Made by a program: the position numbers and the translations under genes. Positions 20,543 to 26,541 of a stretch of DNA of 26,541 nt are shown in pieces. Positions within the stretch are counted from its first letter, which is position 1. Every line of letters begins with the position of its first letter. The stretch covers positions 1-26,541 of the forward strand of contig DASSWW010000053.1 in the NCBI GenBank assembly GCA_035704495.1, read 5' to 3'. This stretch comes from UBA6022 sp035704495 (GTDB lineage Bacteria > Patescibacteriota > Saccharimonadia > Saccharimonadales > Saccharimonadaceae). Below the pieces are notes generated by a model. The model worked only from the letters and a program-made list of their open reading frames with translations, did not search any database and was not told the DNA's origin.

Positions 20543-20564
20543 CTACACTAGTGTCGACATAAAT

Positions 20565-20592
20565 AAAAACTCCGGGAGTATCCGGAGTTTTT
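20565..20592 (-). terminator. Terminator after rplO
   Basis: ACTCCGG/CCGGAGT flanked by A5 and T5 runs lies just after the rplO stop. It ends the S10/spc transcript before secY. Confidence 0.92.
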
Positions 20593-20609
20593 ATCATTAG
20601 TCGGTTTGA

Positions 20610-21089
20610 CTATTTGTCAGCTTTTTCAGCTTCTTTGGTGCTTTTCTTTAGCGGGGTGGCGGTTTTTGTAAACGTACCACCAGCTTTGGTGATTGCAGCC
20701 TGGACGCTTTTGCTAGCGGCCTGAACTTTTAGAGTTACCTTTTCGGTTAGTTCACCGCGTGCGATGACTTTAACTGTATGAAATGGCGTTGCAATATAGC
20801 CAGCCTTGAACAATGATTGGTTATCGACGGTTTTACCGGCAAATGCGTTCAGGTGGTCAAGGTAAACGACCTGTGCAGGGCTTTTCAGGCTTTTAAAGCC
20901 ACGGGCCTTTGGAACGGCCTGGACTAGTGCGCGCTGTCCACCCTGGAACATAGCGCCCAGCTTTTTACCAGTACGAGCGCCTTGCCCTTTGGTACCACGA
21001 CCAGCAGTTTTACCTTGGCCAGCCGAGATTCCGCGGCCTTTACGCTTGCGGTCTTTGTTAGCAGTAACTTGGAGTTCGTTGTACTTCAT
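20610..21089 (-). CDS. rplO: 50S ribosomal protein L15 (uL15)
   Basis: This 159-residue protein is uL15, binding 23S rRNA late in assembly. The Gly/Arg-rich N-terminus (RKRKGRGISAGQGKTAGRGTKGQGART) and GGQRALVQAVPKARGFKS are typical. A Lys-rich C-terminal extension (KKSTKEAEKADK) is added. It overlaps the rpsE stop by one base. rpmD, normally between rpsE and rplO, is absent. It is the last gene before the terminator at 20565. Confidence 0.97.
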   Translation of the reverse strand: MKYNELQVTANKDRKRKGRGISAGQGKTAGRGTKGQGARTGKKLGAMFQGGQRALVQAVPKARGFKSLKSPAQVVYLDHLNAFAGKTVDNQSLFKAGYIATPFHTVKVIARGELTEKVTLKVQAASKSVQAAITKAGGTFTKTATPLKKSTKEAEKADK

Positions 21090-21673
21090 TATTTTGTCTC
21101 CTCTTTGCTTGCTGCTTTTTTAGGAGCAGTCTTTTTCTTTGGCGCGTTCAGCCATTCATCACGTGGAACCAGGCTTTTCAGTGCGTCAATTGTTGCGTAG
21201 GCAATGTTGACTTTGTTGGTTGAACCAAGTGATTTTGAAAGCATGTTACGAATACCAGTCACGCCGATAATCGAACGAACAACACCGCCGGCAATAATAC
21301 CGGTACCTGGTGCGGCTGGTTTGATCAGTACTTGAGCGCCTGATACTTTAATTTCGGCATCGTGTGGAATCGTATCATTCAGAATAGGAATGGTAATCAT
21401 ATTCTTTTTAGCGACATCAGTTGCTTTGGCGATTGCTGTCTGGACGTCTTGTCCTTTTGACACGCCGACACCAACTTTGTTTTTGCGGTCACCGACAACG
21501 ACCAATGCTTTAAAGCGGAATCGTCGTCCACCTTTTACCACACGGGCAACACGATCGATGTTAATGACTAATTCTTCAAATTGCTTTGGCTCTTGTGGAC
21601 CATCGTTACGGCGGTTATCGCGGCCTCCACGACTTTGGGGAGCACGAGTGTTAGTAGTAGCTGTTTCGGCCAT
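21089..21673 (-). CDS. rpsE: 30S ribosomal protein S5 (uS5)
   Basis: This 194-residue protein is uS5, involved in decoding fidelity and mRNA unwinding. The double-stranded-RNA-binding-like domain FEELVINIDRVARVVKGGRRFRFKALVVVGD and the C-terminal half with GTGIIAGGVVRSIIGVTGI are clear. The start at 21673 (MAETATTNTRAPQSRGG) is preferred to an in-frame start further upstream inside rplR; it sits 1 nt from the rplR stop. A Lys/Ala-rich C-terminal extension is present. Confidence 0.96.
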   Translation of the reverse strand: MAETATTNTRAPQSRGGRDNRRNDGPQEPKQFEELVINIDRVARVVKGGRRFRFKALVVVGDRKNKVGVGVSKGQDVQTAIAKATDVAKKNMITIPILNDTIPHDAEIKVSGAQVLIKPAAPGTGIIAGGVVRSIIGVTGIRNMLSKSLGSTNKVNIAYATIDALKSLVPRDEWLNAPKKKTAPKKAASKEETK

Positions 21674-21674
21674 A

Positions 21675-22028
21675 TTAGAACTCCAAACCTTCCTTGCGGG
21701 CAGCATCAGCGAGCGCACTTAGGCGACCAGCGTACTGGCGACCGTTGCGATCAAACACTACTGCGTTAATCTTTGCTTTTTTAGCTTTTTTAGCGATATC
21801 AGCGCCAACAACAGCAGCTTGTTCGCTGAGTGTGCCTGTTTGCTTGGTGCCAACAGTTGTTGCAGCAGCGAGCGTGTGTTGTTTTGCGTCGTCAATAATT
21901 TGTGCGCTGACGTGTTTGTTACTGATAGAAACAGTCAAACGTGGGCGTTCGGCGGTACCGGTTACTTTGCTACGAACGCGATTTTTGCGCAAAGATTTGT
22001 TGAGTAATTTTTTAGCAAAATCTGCCAT
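21675..22028 (-). CDS. rplR: 50S ribosomal protein L18 (uL18)
   Basis: This 117-residue protein is uL18, a 5S rRNA binder of the central protuberance. RVRSKVTGTAERPRLTVSISNKHVSAQIIDD and VVFDRNGRQYAGRLSALADAARKEGLEF are the standard family ends. It lies 2 nt after rplF and 1 nt before rpsE. Confidence 0.97.
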   Translation of the reverse strand: MADFAKKLLNKSLRKNRVRSKVTGTAERPRLTVSISNKHVSAQIIDDAKQHTLAAATTVGTKQTGTLSEQAAVVGADIAKKAKKAKINAVVFDRNGRQYAGRLSALADAARKEGLEF

Positions 22029-22030
22029 GA

Positions 22031-22564
22031 TTACTTACCAGCCTTTCCTGCCTTGCGAAGTACAACTTCGTCAGCATATTTAATACCTTTACCTTTGTAA
22101 GGTTCTGGTTTTTTAAGTGCGCGGATTTCGGCAGCAACTTGGCCGACAGCTTGTTTGCTGATGCCGCTGACCGTAATGGTCATTTTGTCGACAGCCAGAT
22201 TGACGCCTTCGATTGATTTGTATTTAACAGGGTGTGAAAAGCCAAGTAGCATTTCAATTTCTTGACCACCACCACTAACGCGAAAACCAACACCGTTAAC
22301 TTCGAGCTTCTTTTCAAAAGCTTTAGTCACGCCTTCGACTGCGTTAAATAGTAGGGCGCGCTGCAAGCCGTGTTGGGCTTTAGCGACTTTTTCATCATCC
22401 TTACGGGTAACGGTTGCTTGTGTACCTTCTAGGGTAACCGTCACGTCGCTCAGATGTGGAACAGTCAGTTCGCCTTTTGGCCCTTTGACTGAAATAACAT
22501 CTGAATCAACCGTGATTGTCACACCTGATGGTACGTCAATTGGTAGTTTTCCGATTCGACTCAT
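22031..22564 (-). CDS. rplF: 50S ribosomal protein L6 (uL6)
   Basis: This 177-residue protein is uL6, near the factor-binding site. It has MSRIGKLPIDVPSGVTITV, GPKGELTVPH, and the C-terminal motif KKPEPYKGKGIKYADEVVLRKAGKAGK, which is nearly invariant. It lies between rpsH and rplR in the standard spc order. Confidence 0.98.
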   Translation of the reverse strand: MSRIGKLPIDVPSGVTITVDSDVISVKGPKGELTVPHLSDVTVTLEGTQATVTRKDDEKVAKAQHGLQRALLFNAVEGVTKAFEKKLEVNGVGFRVSGGGQEIEMLLGFSHPVKYKSIEGVNLAVDKMTITVSGISKQAVGQVAAEIRALKKPEPYKGKGIKYADEVVLRKAGKAGK

Positions 22565-22588
22565 AATTTATTCCTTTGTTTAACCTTT

Positions 22589-22990
22589 TTAGTATACCTT
22601 CAACAGTAATTCACCGCCAAGTCGTTGCTTGGTTGCTTCGTGGCCGGCCATGACACCTTTGCTGGTGCTGATAAGTACCAGTCCACGACCGCTTTTGACG
22701 CGTGGAATGTCAGTTGATCCGACATACACGCGACGTCCTGGTTTGGACAAGCGAGTGATTTCGGTGATGTTGCAGTTTTCGCCTGGTTTGTTGATCGTAA
22801 TGACCAACGTATCGCGTGGTTTGCCAGCTTCTACCTTGACGTCAGTCAGGTATTTTGCTTTTTTAAGCTGCTCGGCAACTACTTTTTTAATTTTGCTTGA
22901 TGGTACACGAACTTCGTTCTTGCCGACCATAGCCGCATTACGGATGCGGGTAAGAAGGTCAGCGATTGGGTCAGTTGATTGTAATGACAT
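22589..22990 (-). CDS. rpsH: 30S ribosomal protein S8 (uS8)
   Basis: This 133-residue protein is uS8, which binds helix 21 of 16S rRNA and represses the spc operon in E. coli. DPIADLLTRIRNAAMVGKNEV, the SKPGRRVYVG strand and the C-terminal GRGLVLISTSKGVMAGHEATKQRLGGELLLKVY are diagnostic. It lies 18 nt after rpsN and 24 nt before rplF. No clear S8 operator could be picked out by eye. Confidence 0.98.
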   Translation of the reverse strand: MSLQSTDPIADLLTRIRNAAMVGKNEVRVPSSKIKKVVAEQLKKAKYLTDVKVEAGKPRDTLVITINKPGENCNITEITRLSKPGRRVYVGSTDIPRVKSGRGLVLISTSKGVMAGHEATKQRLGGELLLKVY

Positions 22991-23008
22991 ATTTTATTCC
23001 TTTCCTTC

Positions 23009-23278
23009 TTACCAACTACTTTTTGTAATGCCTGGGATTTCGCCCTTAGATGCTTTTTCGCGGAAATTGATACGGTTCAGGCCGAAACGTCGCATGTATG
23101 CGCGTGGTCGTCCGTGTAGAACGTCACGATTTTTCCAACGAGTTGGCGAACTGTTTTTCGGAAGTTTTTGCAAACCTTCCAGGTCACCAAGTTCTTTTAG
23201 TTCGGCGCGTTTAGCGGCAAACTTTAGAATCATTTTCTTGCGTTTTTCGTCGCGAGCGACAGCAGATTTTTTGGCCAT
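23009..23278 (-). CDS. rpsN: 30S ribosomal protein S14, zinc-free form (uS14)
   Basis: This 89-residue protein is the long, cysteine-free (C-minus) uS14. It has MAKKSAVARDEKRKK, LQKLPKNSSPTRWKNRDVLHGRPRAYMRRFGLNRINFREKASKGEIPGITKSSW; the C-terminal RINFRExA.KGxIPGxxKxSW signature is intact. The short zinc-binding form of about 61 residues with CxxC pairs is not what is present. It overlaps the rplE stop by one base. Confidence 0.97.
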   Translation of the reverse strand: MAKKSAVARDEKRKKMILKFAAKRAELKELGDLEGLQKLPKNSSPTRWKNRDVLHGRPRAYMRRFGLNRINFREKASKGEIPGITKSSW

Positions 23279-23862
23279 TAGCGTTTGCCTCCTTCTTTCT
23301 CAAATGGTAGACCGAACTTTTCAAGTAGGGCGCGTGAGTGTGCTGGGTCTTCGTTTCGAATTGCGAAGGTTACCTGCAAACCGTGCAGTACTTGTGTTTC
23401 TTCGAACGTTAGTTCTGGAAAAACTGACTGTTCGATGATACCTAGGTTGTAATTACCACCCTTGTCAAAGCCTTTCGCACCGATACCGTGAAAGTCGCGG
23501 ACACGAGGAAGCGCAATGTTAGAAAGACGGTCGAGGAATTCGTACATACGAGCTCCGCGTAGCGTCACGCTGATTCCGACACGGTTCATACCGGCACGGA
23601 TTTTAAAACCAGCGATTGATTTTTTGGCCATACGATCGACTGGTGCTTGACCAGTGATTTTTTCCAAAGTGTTTTTGACGACTTCGTAAAAACGTTTGTC
23701 GTCTTTGTTCTTGCCAATACCCACGCTCACCACGATTTTCTCGAGCTTTGGTACTTGGTGTACGTTCGCAAGATTCAATTCGGCCTGGAGTTCTTTGGTA
23801 AACTGCTGTTTATACAAAGCTTTCAAGCGAGGAGTAGCAGCAGTCATAGTAGCTTTTGCCAT
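23278..23862 (-). CDS. rplE: 50S ribosomal protein L5 (uL5)
   Basis: This 194-residue protein is uL5, contacting 5S rRNA and the P-site tRNA. LKALYKQQFTKELQAELNLANVHQVPKLEKIVVSVGIG, FKIRAGMNRVGISVTLRGARMYEFLDRL and RDFHGIGAKGFDKGGNYNLGIIEQSVFPE are typical. It overlaps both neighbours (rplX and rpsN) by one base, implying translational coupling. Confidence 0.98.
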   Translation of the reverse strand: MAKATMTAATPRLKALYKQQFTKELQAELNLANVHQVPKLEKIVVSVGIGKNKDDKRFYEVVKNTLEKITGQAPVDRMAKKSIAGFKIRAGMNRVGISVTLRGARMYEFLDRLSNIALPRVRDFHGIGAKGFDKGGNYNLGIIEQSVFPELTFEETQVLHGLQVTFAIRNEDPAHSRALLEKFGLPFEKEGGKR

Positions 23863-24185
23863 TACTTGATCTCCTTATTTTTTGCCTGACGTGCAAGGCG
23901 AACCTTGGTGCCGTCGGCGTTCTTTACATAGCCAACACGGCTGGTTGTGGCTGATTTTTCATCAACAACTAATGCCACTTTGTGCATAGGCGTTGGAACA
24001 TGAATGTCCTTGCTGCCGCCGCGTGGGTTAAGTTGTGATGGTTTGACGTGACGGTGTTTTGTACCGACGCCTTCAACCAGAACAGCGTTCTTTTTAGCCA
24101 GTACTTGCAGTACTTTGCCAGTGGTGCCTTTTTTAGCACCGCTAATCAGTTTGACGATATCGTCTTTTTGAATACGTTGTGCCAT
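23862..24185 (-). CDS. rplX: 50S ribosomal protein L24 (uL24)
   Basis: This 107-residue protein is uL24, an assembly initiator of the large subunit. The KOW motif is clear (QKDDIVKLISGAKKGTTGKVLQV), followed by VEGVGTKHRHVKPSQLNPRGG and the C-terminal SRVGYVKNADGTKVRLARQ. It lies 1 nt after rplN and overlaps rplE by one base. Confidence 0.97.
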   Translation of the reverse strand: MAQRIQKDDIVKLISGAKKGTTGKVLQVLAKKNAVLVEGVGTKHRHVKPSQLNPRGGSKDIHVPTPMHKVALVVDEKSATTSRVGYVKNADGTKVRLARQAKNKEIK

Positions 24186-24186
24186 A

Positions 24187-24555
24187 TTATAGTACCTCCG
24201 GTGCTAGGCTGATAATTTTTGCGTAGCCCATGTCGCGAAGTTCGCGTGGTACAGGACCGAAAACACGAGTTCCTTTAGGGTTTTTGTCGTCACCGATGAT
24301 AACGCAGGCATTATCATCAAAGGAAATCGTGCTACCGTCTTTGCGGTTGATTGCTTTTTTGGTACGGACAACAACTGCTTTGACAACTGATTTACGTTTG
24401 ACAACGCCAGTCGGATTAGCGGTTTTTACCGTTGCAACGAAGATATCACCAACGCGGGCGTATCGTCGTCCGGTGCCACCAAGAACACGGATACAAAGAA
24501 CTTCTTTGGCGCCGCTGTTGTCGGTTACTTTTAGTCGGGTTTCTTGCTGAATCAT
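24187..24555 (-). CDS. rplN: 50S ribosomal protein L14 (uL14)
   Basis: This 122-residue protein is uL14, at the subunit interface. MIQQETRLKVTDNSGAKEVLCIRVLGG, VVKAVVVRTKK and the C-terminal GTRVFGPVPRELRDMGYAKIISLAPEVL match the family over its full length. It lies between rpsQ (1 nt) and rplX in the standard order. Confidence 0.98.
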   Translation of the reverse strand: MIQQETRLKVTDNSGAKEVLCIRVLGGTGRRYARVGDIFVATVKTANPTGVVKRKSVVKAVVVRTKKAINRKDGSTISFDDNACVIIGDDKNPKGTRVFGPVPRELRDMGYAKIISLAPEVL

Positions 24556-24556
24556 A

Positions 24557-24835
24557 CTACGCCTTTACCTCGTCATCTTTTAACGTGATTGAACCACGTG
24601 ATTTTTCGACGACTTCAGTTAGCGTGTATGCTTTTCGCTTTGAAACAGGACGGATTGGGGCGATAGTTACCTTGTCGCCTTTTTTTGCTTCGTTCTTTTC
24701 GTCGTGAGCTGCGTACTTGCGGGTTACAGTATACTGTTTGCCATAAATAGGATGCGTTTCACGACTAGTTACAGTGATGGTGATGGTTTTGTCCGCAACG
24801 TCCGAGGTCACGATACCAGTCAATGTCTTGGCCAT
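24557..24835 (-). CDS. rpsQ: 30S ribosomal protein S17 (uS17)
   Basis: This 92-residue protein is uS17, an early binder of 16S rRNA with an OB fold. KTLTGIVTSDVADKTITITVTSRETHPIYGKQYTVTRKYAAHDEKNEAKKGDKVTIAPIRPVSKRKAYTL is the family core. I use the ATG at 24835 (MAKTL), 1 nt after the rpmC stop, rather than an upstream in-frame start that overlaps rpmC. It ends with TAG. Confidence 0.97.
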   Translation of the reverse strand: MAKTLTGIVTSDVADKTITITVTSRETHPIYGKQYTVTRKYAAHDEKNEAKKGDKVTIAPIRPVSKRKAYTLTEVVEKSRGSITLKDDEVKA

Positions 24836-24836
24836 A

Positions 24837-25088
24837 TTATTTACTCTCCTTTGCGTCCGCAATCTCGGCTGCTCGGATAGCAGTGTGAAGGCGGGCGATT
24901 TCTTTACGAGTGTGCGTCAGAACACGTGGGTTGGTTAGTTCACCAGCCGCATGTCCGCGTTTTGCTGCAATTTGATCAGCTTGTTTAGCGGCTAAATCAT
25001 CTCGCAGTTGCTCGATTGTCTTTACTTCTTCAGCCTTTTTAGTGGCTTTCGCTTTTGGTGCTTTGGTAGTTGGTTTTTTATCAGCCAT
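24837..25088 (-). CDS. rpmC: 50S ribosomal protein L29 (uL29) with N-terminal extension
   Basis: This 83-residue protein is uL29, near the exit tunnel, where trigger factor and SRP dock. The core is IEQLRDDLAAKQADQ through ELTNPRVLTHTRKEIARLHTAIR. About 20 extra Lys/Ala-rich residues precede it (MADKKPTTKAPKAKATKK), making it longer than the usual 60-70. It overlaps the rplP stop by one base. Confidence 0.93.
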   Translation of the reverse strand: MADKKPTTKAPKAKATKKAEEVKTIEQLRDDLAAKQADQIAAKRGHAAGELTNPRVLTHTRKEIARLHTAIRAAEIADAKESK

Positions 25089-25501
25089 TATGCCTGCTCC
25101 CTTATGACGAATTTGGTTTTAACGGGAAGTTTATGTGCAGCTAGACGCATTGCCTCGCGTGCTACTTCTTCGTCAACGCCTTTCATTTCAAACATAACAG
25201 TGCCAGCTTTTACTTTGGCGACAAAGAACTCGGGGTTACCTTTGCCTGATCCCATTTTCACGTCCTGTGGCTTGCGCGTAACAGGGGTGTGTGGAAAGAT
25301 GCGGATCCAGATTTTACCACCACGTTTGATGTAGCGGGTCATCGCCTGACGAGCAGACTCGATTTGGCGACTGGTAATGCGTTCGTTAGATTGTGACTGC
25401 AAGCCATAATCACCAAAGGCAACGTACTGGCCACGAGTCGCGCGGCCGGGGTTTTTACCCTTGCGAACTTTTCGGTACTTGGTTTTCTTTGGCAATAACA
25501 T
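25088..25501 (-). CDS. rplP: 50S ribosomal protein L16 (uL16)
   Basis: This 137-residue protein is uL16, near the A-site tRNA elbow. MLLPKKTKYRKVRKGKNPGRATRGQYVAFGDYGLQS, ARQAMTRYIKRGGKIWIRIFPHTPVTRKP and MGSGKGNPEFFVAKVKAGTVMFE are near-invariant. It overlaps the rpsC stop by one base. Confidence 0.98.
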   Translation of the reverse strand: MLLPKKTKYRKVRKGKNPGRATRGQYVAFGDYGLQSQSNERITSRQIESARQAMTRYIKRGGKIWIRIFPHTPVTRKPQDVKMGSGKGNPEFFVAKVKAGTVMFEMKGVDEEVAREAMRLAAHKLPVKTKFVIREQA

Positions 25502-26139
25502 TATCGATCAACCCTTTCACCCTTGTAAATCCAGACTTTGACACCAACGATACCGGCACCAGGCAATACTGCGCGAGCGGTATGAAAGTCAATGTCAGCA
25601 CGAAGTGTATGAAGTGGAACCGAACCTTCGATTACCTTTTCTTTGCGTGCCATTTCTGCATTGTTTAGTCGGCCAGCAACTTGGATACGGATACCCTTTG
25701 CGCCAGCGGCCATTGTGTTTTGCGCGGTCATCTTGGTAGCACGGCGGAAATTAATACGGCGTTCCAATTGACGAGCAATGTTTTCGGCAACTAACTTAGC
25801 AGCAAGTTCTGGACGTTTTACTTCTTCGATGTTAATACGAACCGGCAGACTTGCGATCTTTTCGATATTCGTTTTAAGTTCAGTAACACCAATACCACCA
25901 CGGCCAATCACAACACCAGCTTTGGCAGTGTGGATCGTAATAGTAATTAGATTTGCCGAACGTTCAATTTCAACTCGATTGATTGTTGGTCGAGATGAAA
26001 ATTTCTTCTCGATCATTTCACGAATCTTGATGTCTTCCGCGAGCCATTTGGCAAAATCACGTTTGCCGGCAAACCAACGTGAATCCCAGTTTTTATGAAC
26101 CTGGAGGCGGAAGCTAATTGGGTTTACTTTTTGGCCCAT
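25501..26139 (-). CDS. rpsC: 30S ribosomal protein S3 (uS3)
   Basis: This 212-residue protein is uS3, at the mRNA entry channel. MGQKVNPISFRLQVHKNWDSRWFAGK is the standard N-terminus. A type II KH domain carries the GXXG loop in VVIGRGGIGVTELK (about residues 76-89). The C-terminal domain has AENIARQLERRINFRRATKM and GIRIQVAGRLNNAEMARKE. The start lies 1 nt after the rplV stop. Confidence 0.98.
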   Translation of the reverse strand: MGQKVNPISFRLQVHKNWDSRWFAGKRDFAKWLAEDIKIREMIEKKFSSRPTINRVEIERSANLITITIHTAKAGVVIGRGGIGVTELKTNIEKIASLPVRINIEEVKRPELAAKLVAENIARQLERRINFRRATKMTAQNTMAAGAKGIRIQVAGRLNNAEMARKEKVIEGSVPLHTLRADIDFHTARAVLPGAGIVGVKVWIYKGERVDR

Positions 26140-26140
26140 A

Positions 26141-26541
26141 TTATTTGCTCTCCTTTACTGGTTTGTCAGCTGCAGTTACTTTTGTGGCTGCGGCTGCTTT
26201 TTTAGGTTTTTCGGCACCGGTCAATTCAACCAAGATATGGCTAGACTTCTTTTGGAAAGGAAGTGCGCGGCCACGGCTAGCTGGCTTGAAACGTTTCAGG
26301 CGTGGGCCTGCAGTCACTGACAATGTCGTGATTTCAAGGCTTTTGCCGTCAAGGCTGTGGTTGTTGGTTGCATTGCTGCGTGCGCTTTCGATAGCTTTTT
26401 TAACAGGTATAGCGGCACGTTTTGGAACGTGTTCCAGAATAACAAGTGCATCCGCAACCGTACGGCCACGGACAAGTGCAGCCACTAGGCTGACCTTGCG
26501 TGGAGTTTGATCAACGCCTTTGGCGTATGAGCGAACGGTAT
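26141..26541 (-). CDS. rplV: 50S ribosomal protein L22 (uL22), 5' end outside the window
   Basis: The frame stays open to the window edge and reads VRSYAKGVDQTPRKVSLVA before VAALVRGRTVADAL, so only a few N-terminal residues are missing. The GTG at 26485 is internal to the gene, not its start. uL22 lines the exit tunnel; the beta-hairpin region GPRLKRFKPASRGRALPFQKKSSHILVEL is intact. A Lys/Ala-rich C-terminal extension of about 25 residues is added. It is followed by rpsC in the standard S10 order. Confidence 0.96.
   Translation of the reverse strand, partial: TVRSYAKGVDQTPRKVSLVAALVRGRTVADALVILEHVPKRAAIPVKKAIESARSNATNNHSLDGKSLEITTLSVTAGPRLKRFKPASRGRALPFQKKSSHILVELTGAEKPKKAAAATKVTAADKPVKESK

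Noticed and set aside
22629..23438. Plus-strand ORF of 269 aa
   Set aside because: It lies antisense to rpsH, rpsN and rplE, which are certain; codon pattern and composition are those of a shadow frame.

Overview
The window reads as chromosomal DNA of a Patescibacteria/CPR bacterium, most likely Candidatus Saccharibacteria (TM7). Reasons: a compact ribosomal superoperon without rpmD (L30, reported missing across CPR genomes), ribosomal proteins in zinc-free forms, many short lineage-specific proteins, the standard genetic code with almost only TAA/TAG stops, and tRNA genes that encode CCA. The assignment rests on gene content and protein character; no database was searched.

Layout. (1) 1-3164, small accessory genes and translation genes: the 3' end of an unrecognised gene, rpmG, a zinc-ribbon protein with a palindrome-rich promoter, tRNA-Thr(TGT) and tRNA-Tyr on the minus strand, tRNA-Thr(GGT) on the plus strand, and two small proteins of unknown function. 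The Thr/Tyr/Thr tRNAs next to rpmG look like a remnant of the common bacterial thrU-tyrU-glyT-thrT-tuf-secE-rpmG neighbourhood. (2) 3167-6964, minus strand: trpS, an RluA/RluD-type pseudouridine synthase with an extra N-terminal region, DNA polymerase III delta' and a membrane-anchored TPR protein. (3) 6995-9581: an alpha/beta hydrolase divergent from a two-gene ABC-2 exporter. (4) 9718-12835: small membrane proteins, including a 48-residue one, and a DUF1801 protein. (5) 13020-26541, minus strand, in transcription order: rplV (cut by the window end)-rpsC-rplP-rpmC-rpsQ-rplN-rplX-rplE-rpsN-rpsH-rplF-rplR-rpsE-rplO, terminator, a small membrane-protein gene, terminator, secY, two small unknown genes, a structured intergenic element, then infA-rpmJ-rpsM-rpsK-rpsD-rpoA-rplQ-rplM-rpsI and a terminator.

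The ribosomal superoperon is therefore cut into separate transcription units by lineage-specific insertions. adk and map, which commonly lie between secY and infA, are not there. That interval instead holds two modules of identical design: promoter, leader with a terminator-like hairpin, small ORF, and a 72-75 nt long-hairpin terminator repeated after both ORFs. In one leader the terminator competes with an alternative hairpin. Beside these modules lies a 154-nt multi-helix element of perfect inverted repeats (17150-17303). The secY-infA interval is the most likely place for an undescribed system here.

Several promoters place the -10 hexamer 6-9 nt before the ATG (trpS, the TPR gene, the hydrolase), which suggests leaderless transcripts. 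Most other genes have recognisable Shine-Dalgarno sequences.
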